From: Bondarzewia mesenterica
Taxonomy: Eukaryota > Basidiomycota > Agaricomycetes > Russulales > Bondarzewiaceae
Reading direction: 5' to 3'
DNA length: 20,717 nt
Assembly (NCBI GenBank): GCA_004802705.1
Contig: SGPL01000487.1
Span: 4,141-24,857, forward strand
The notes under the pieces are model-generated. The model saw nothing but the letters and a program-made list of their open reading frames with translations, did no database searches and had not been told where the DNA came from. Positions 18,937 through 20,717 of the stretch are shown in pieces; the stretch's first letter is position 1; each line of letters opens with the position of its first letter. Position numbers and translations under genes: made by a program.

Positions 18937-19320
18937 CCAGCTATCAGCAAAACAGTTGATGATAGTTTCTTTTGGCATGCCCACTCCTTATGATAGATAT
19001 TGAGGTGGTGGGGTAGCTTTGATATAGCCTCTTCAGTTGTCAGCAAGATAGGTAGTGCTGGTAGTTTTTATGCTGTATGTGCATGTATGCTCACTCCATA
19101 CACTTATACTGATATGCTGTCTCAACATTTCATCTTACTGCATGCTACTAGTGCTGGCAGTTTTTACACTGTGTGAGCATCCATGCCCACTCCACATGCT
19201 TGATGTCGACATGGCATATTGGTATTGATATAGCATCACCAACTATCAGCAAGACAGCTAGCACTGGCAGTTTTCACACTGTTCAAACATCTGACCATCG
19301 ACACCATATGCTAGATGTGG
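18937..19320 (+). repeat. Degenerate tandem repeat, roughly 100-110-bp subunits
   Basis: Four related copies start near 18937, 19033, 19145 and 19235. The shared core is actatcagcaagacagctag followed by tgctggcagtttttacactg and catgcccactcc. The 12-base catgcccactcc recurs exactly at 18976 and 19181 (205 bp apart), and gatatagc at 19021 and 19227 (206 bp apart), suggesting a higher-order period of two subunits. No coding frame follows the repeat. Confidence 0.6.
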
Positions 19321-19763
19321 CTTATGTATGAACACTGTATGAATGAATTAAAGCACAAGCACATACTTATTATTGTGCCTATGCTTTTATTCATCTTTTA
19401 TTAGTATCTTGGGTGATACACTTATCATAGCTAGCTGTCTTTAAAAGAGCCCAGTTTAATTGAGATTTAATTTGGATTCTTAGAACACAATAGCATCATC
19501 CCCATTGCCCACTACTATGCCCCGCTTGTGCATTTCTGTGCTTACATTGTAGAAGCGTGAGGACTGCAACTTTGACAATAATTTTTCAGCTAATGTCTAC
19601 ATCTTGCATGTCTTCACCCTACTCATGCTCGCCATCGAGTGAGGATGAGAAAAATAGCCGATAGCTGGTGTCCACGTGATATATTAGCATCACTGTGCAT
19701 ACATGCAATCACTGTCTAAATGTTCAGTGCACTTGCTGTTAAAAGGGCTAATAATAAGAGGTC
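19321..19763. other. Mixed-composition stretch without a supportable gene
   Basis: Less AT-rich than the flanks. No reading frame above the reporting length, no RNA gene and no repeat was recognised. Confidence 0.5.
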
Positions 19764-19821
19764 TTTATGATGCACTACATGCTCTGATTTCTGAAGACAA
19801 AAATGTGTAGTGCATCATAAA
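19764..19821. repeat. Exact 16-bp inverted repeat (stem-loop)
   Basis: tttatgatgcactaca (19764-19779) pairs exactly with tgtagtgcatcataaa (19806-19821) around a 26-base loop. Perfect pairing over 16 bases is unlikely by chance at this distance. It could be the termini of a tiny deleted element, a hairpin in a transcript, or a palindromic protein site. Confidence 0.85.
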
Positions 19822-20154
19822 AGTCATCACATATGCAGAAAATAAAATACCTATATCCTACGATCATTGCAAGTAAATGTATTCTTTTGTAGAAAGAGTA
19901 AGAAAGAGTGAGAATGGCATGCAAAAAGTGATAGGTGCATTGGTAAGTAAAAGTGATCCACTGTGTTAGTTTATTCAGAGCCACTAGTATGTTTATCGGT
20001 GAATGCAAAGATGATGACTAAGTTAATTAGCATAAGAGGATTAGGATGTATTAAGTTTTACATGCTGTTATTAGAATATGAGAATGACAGTGTTTTATTT
20101 TTAATTGAACAGCAGATGATCATAGTGATAGACAACAAGTCATTATTATTCTAA
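19822..20154. other. Overlapping open frames, coding status unresolved
   Basis: A minus-strand 77-codon ORF (19775-20008) and a plus-strand 63-codon ORF (19963-20154) overlap. The plus strand in register with the minus ORF reads charged text such as IIKVITYAENKIPISYDHCK and MYSFVERVRKSENGMQKVIG (about 19815-19934) with a few stops. A decayed plus-strand gene is possible. No family was recognised. Confidence 0.25.
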
Positions 20155-20717
20155 TGATAGTTATTTGTACGTATAGATGATTGGCCATATTTTAAGTAAG
20201 CACATCACAATTTTGAGAGTAAAAGGATTGCAAACAAGGTAATTTTACACATTAATTAAATTAAAACATTTTAAAGTATAAGCCTTTATTGGCAAATAAT
20301 TACAATATTAAAACTACTCAAAAACTACTTAAAAACTCAATTATAAATATTTTTAATATAAAATATTAATATTAACTTAAACTAATAATATACACTACTC
20401 AACCTTTAATATATATTATATTTATTTTATAACTTATATAACTCTAGCTAACTAATCATAATTAAGTATAACTATAATTAACTAAACTTAATTAATATAA
20501 TTAAATTATATATTTATTAGCTAAGTTAAAGTAATTATTAATAAAACCCCTTAAAATTTGATTCTTCTCATCAAGACCTTTTTAATGATATATAATATAT
20601 ATATAATAATTTAAATCAAGTTAAGCTCTGTATATAAAGTTATATAGGATGTAAATTATAATTTAAAATAGTATAATGACTAAAAGTATTAATCAAATTT
20701 CTAAAAGTGCAAACAAC
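20155..20717. other. Very AT-rich end of window, nothing seen
   Basis: Almost pure A/T from about 20330 onwards, with taata/ataat repeats and no frame, RNA gene or element end. Confidence 0.6.

Noticed and set aside
1..20717. CRISPR arrays, rRNA, bacterial promoters or operons
   Set aside because: No regularly spaced identical repeats, no rRNA signatures and no bacterial gene organisation were seen.

Overview
The window looks like a repeat-rich, gene-poor, AT-rich stretch of a eukaryotic and probably fungal nuclear genome. The basis is a decayed Ty1/copia gag-protease-integrase remnant whose gag resembles that of fungal (especially basidiomycete) copia elements, the absence of any bacterial-style operon or intact long gene, and widespread CpG loss with C-to-T and G-to-A changes in most repeats. 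That pattern suggests repeat-directed mutation or deamination of methylated cytosine. The taxonomic placement is an inference. No rRNA, functional tRNA, CRISPR array or intact protein gene of known family was found.

Layout. Positions 1-650 hold an N-riddled, LTR-like sequence. Positions 650-2725 carry the leader and the broken copia coding region, which stops inside the integrase-proximal part. At that break a roughly 270-bp SINE-like repeat begins (2736-3003, tRNA-like head on the minus strand); a diverged copy lies at 14922-15232. Positions 3577-3956 are a well-preserved 380-bp miniature inverted-repeat element with TA flanks. From 4712 to 6450 come ambiguous reading frames: an AT-rich stretch open on both strands, then a CpG-retaining island and a minus-strand frame that begins in a 7-residue N/D/Q-rich repeat. 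Positions 6548-11113 form the most striking structure: a roughly 4.5-kb element bounded by long inverted repeats of about 500 bp. These are built from imperfect repeat units, and a second array of 45-46-bp units beside the right end is folded into a palindrome of about 840 bp. Its interior has no recognisable transposase, only weak minus-strand coding traces.

From 11.1 to 20.7 kb the DNA is mostly very AT-rich. It contains a fairly convincing decayed minus-strand frame (11500-11955), a few short unexplained ORFs (12717-12932, 14373-14926, 18120-18482), a degenerate tandem repeat (18937-19320) and an exact 16-bp stem-loop (19764-19821). Nothing here looks like a working pathway; the content is best read as layers of mobile elements of different ages. 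The MITE and the 5.1-6.1 kb island keep their CpGs and are either younger or escaped the mutational process.
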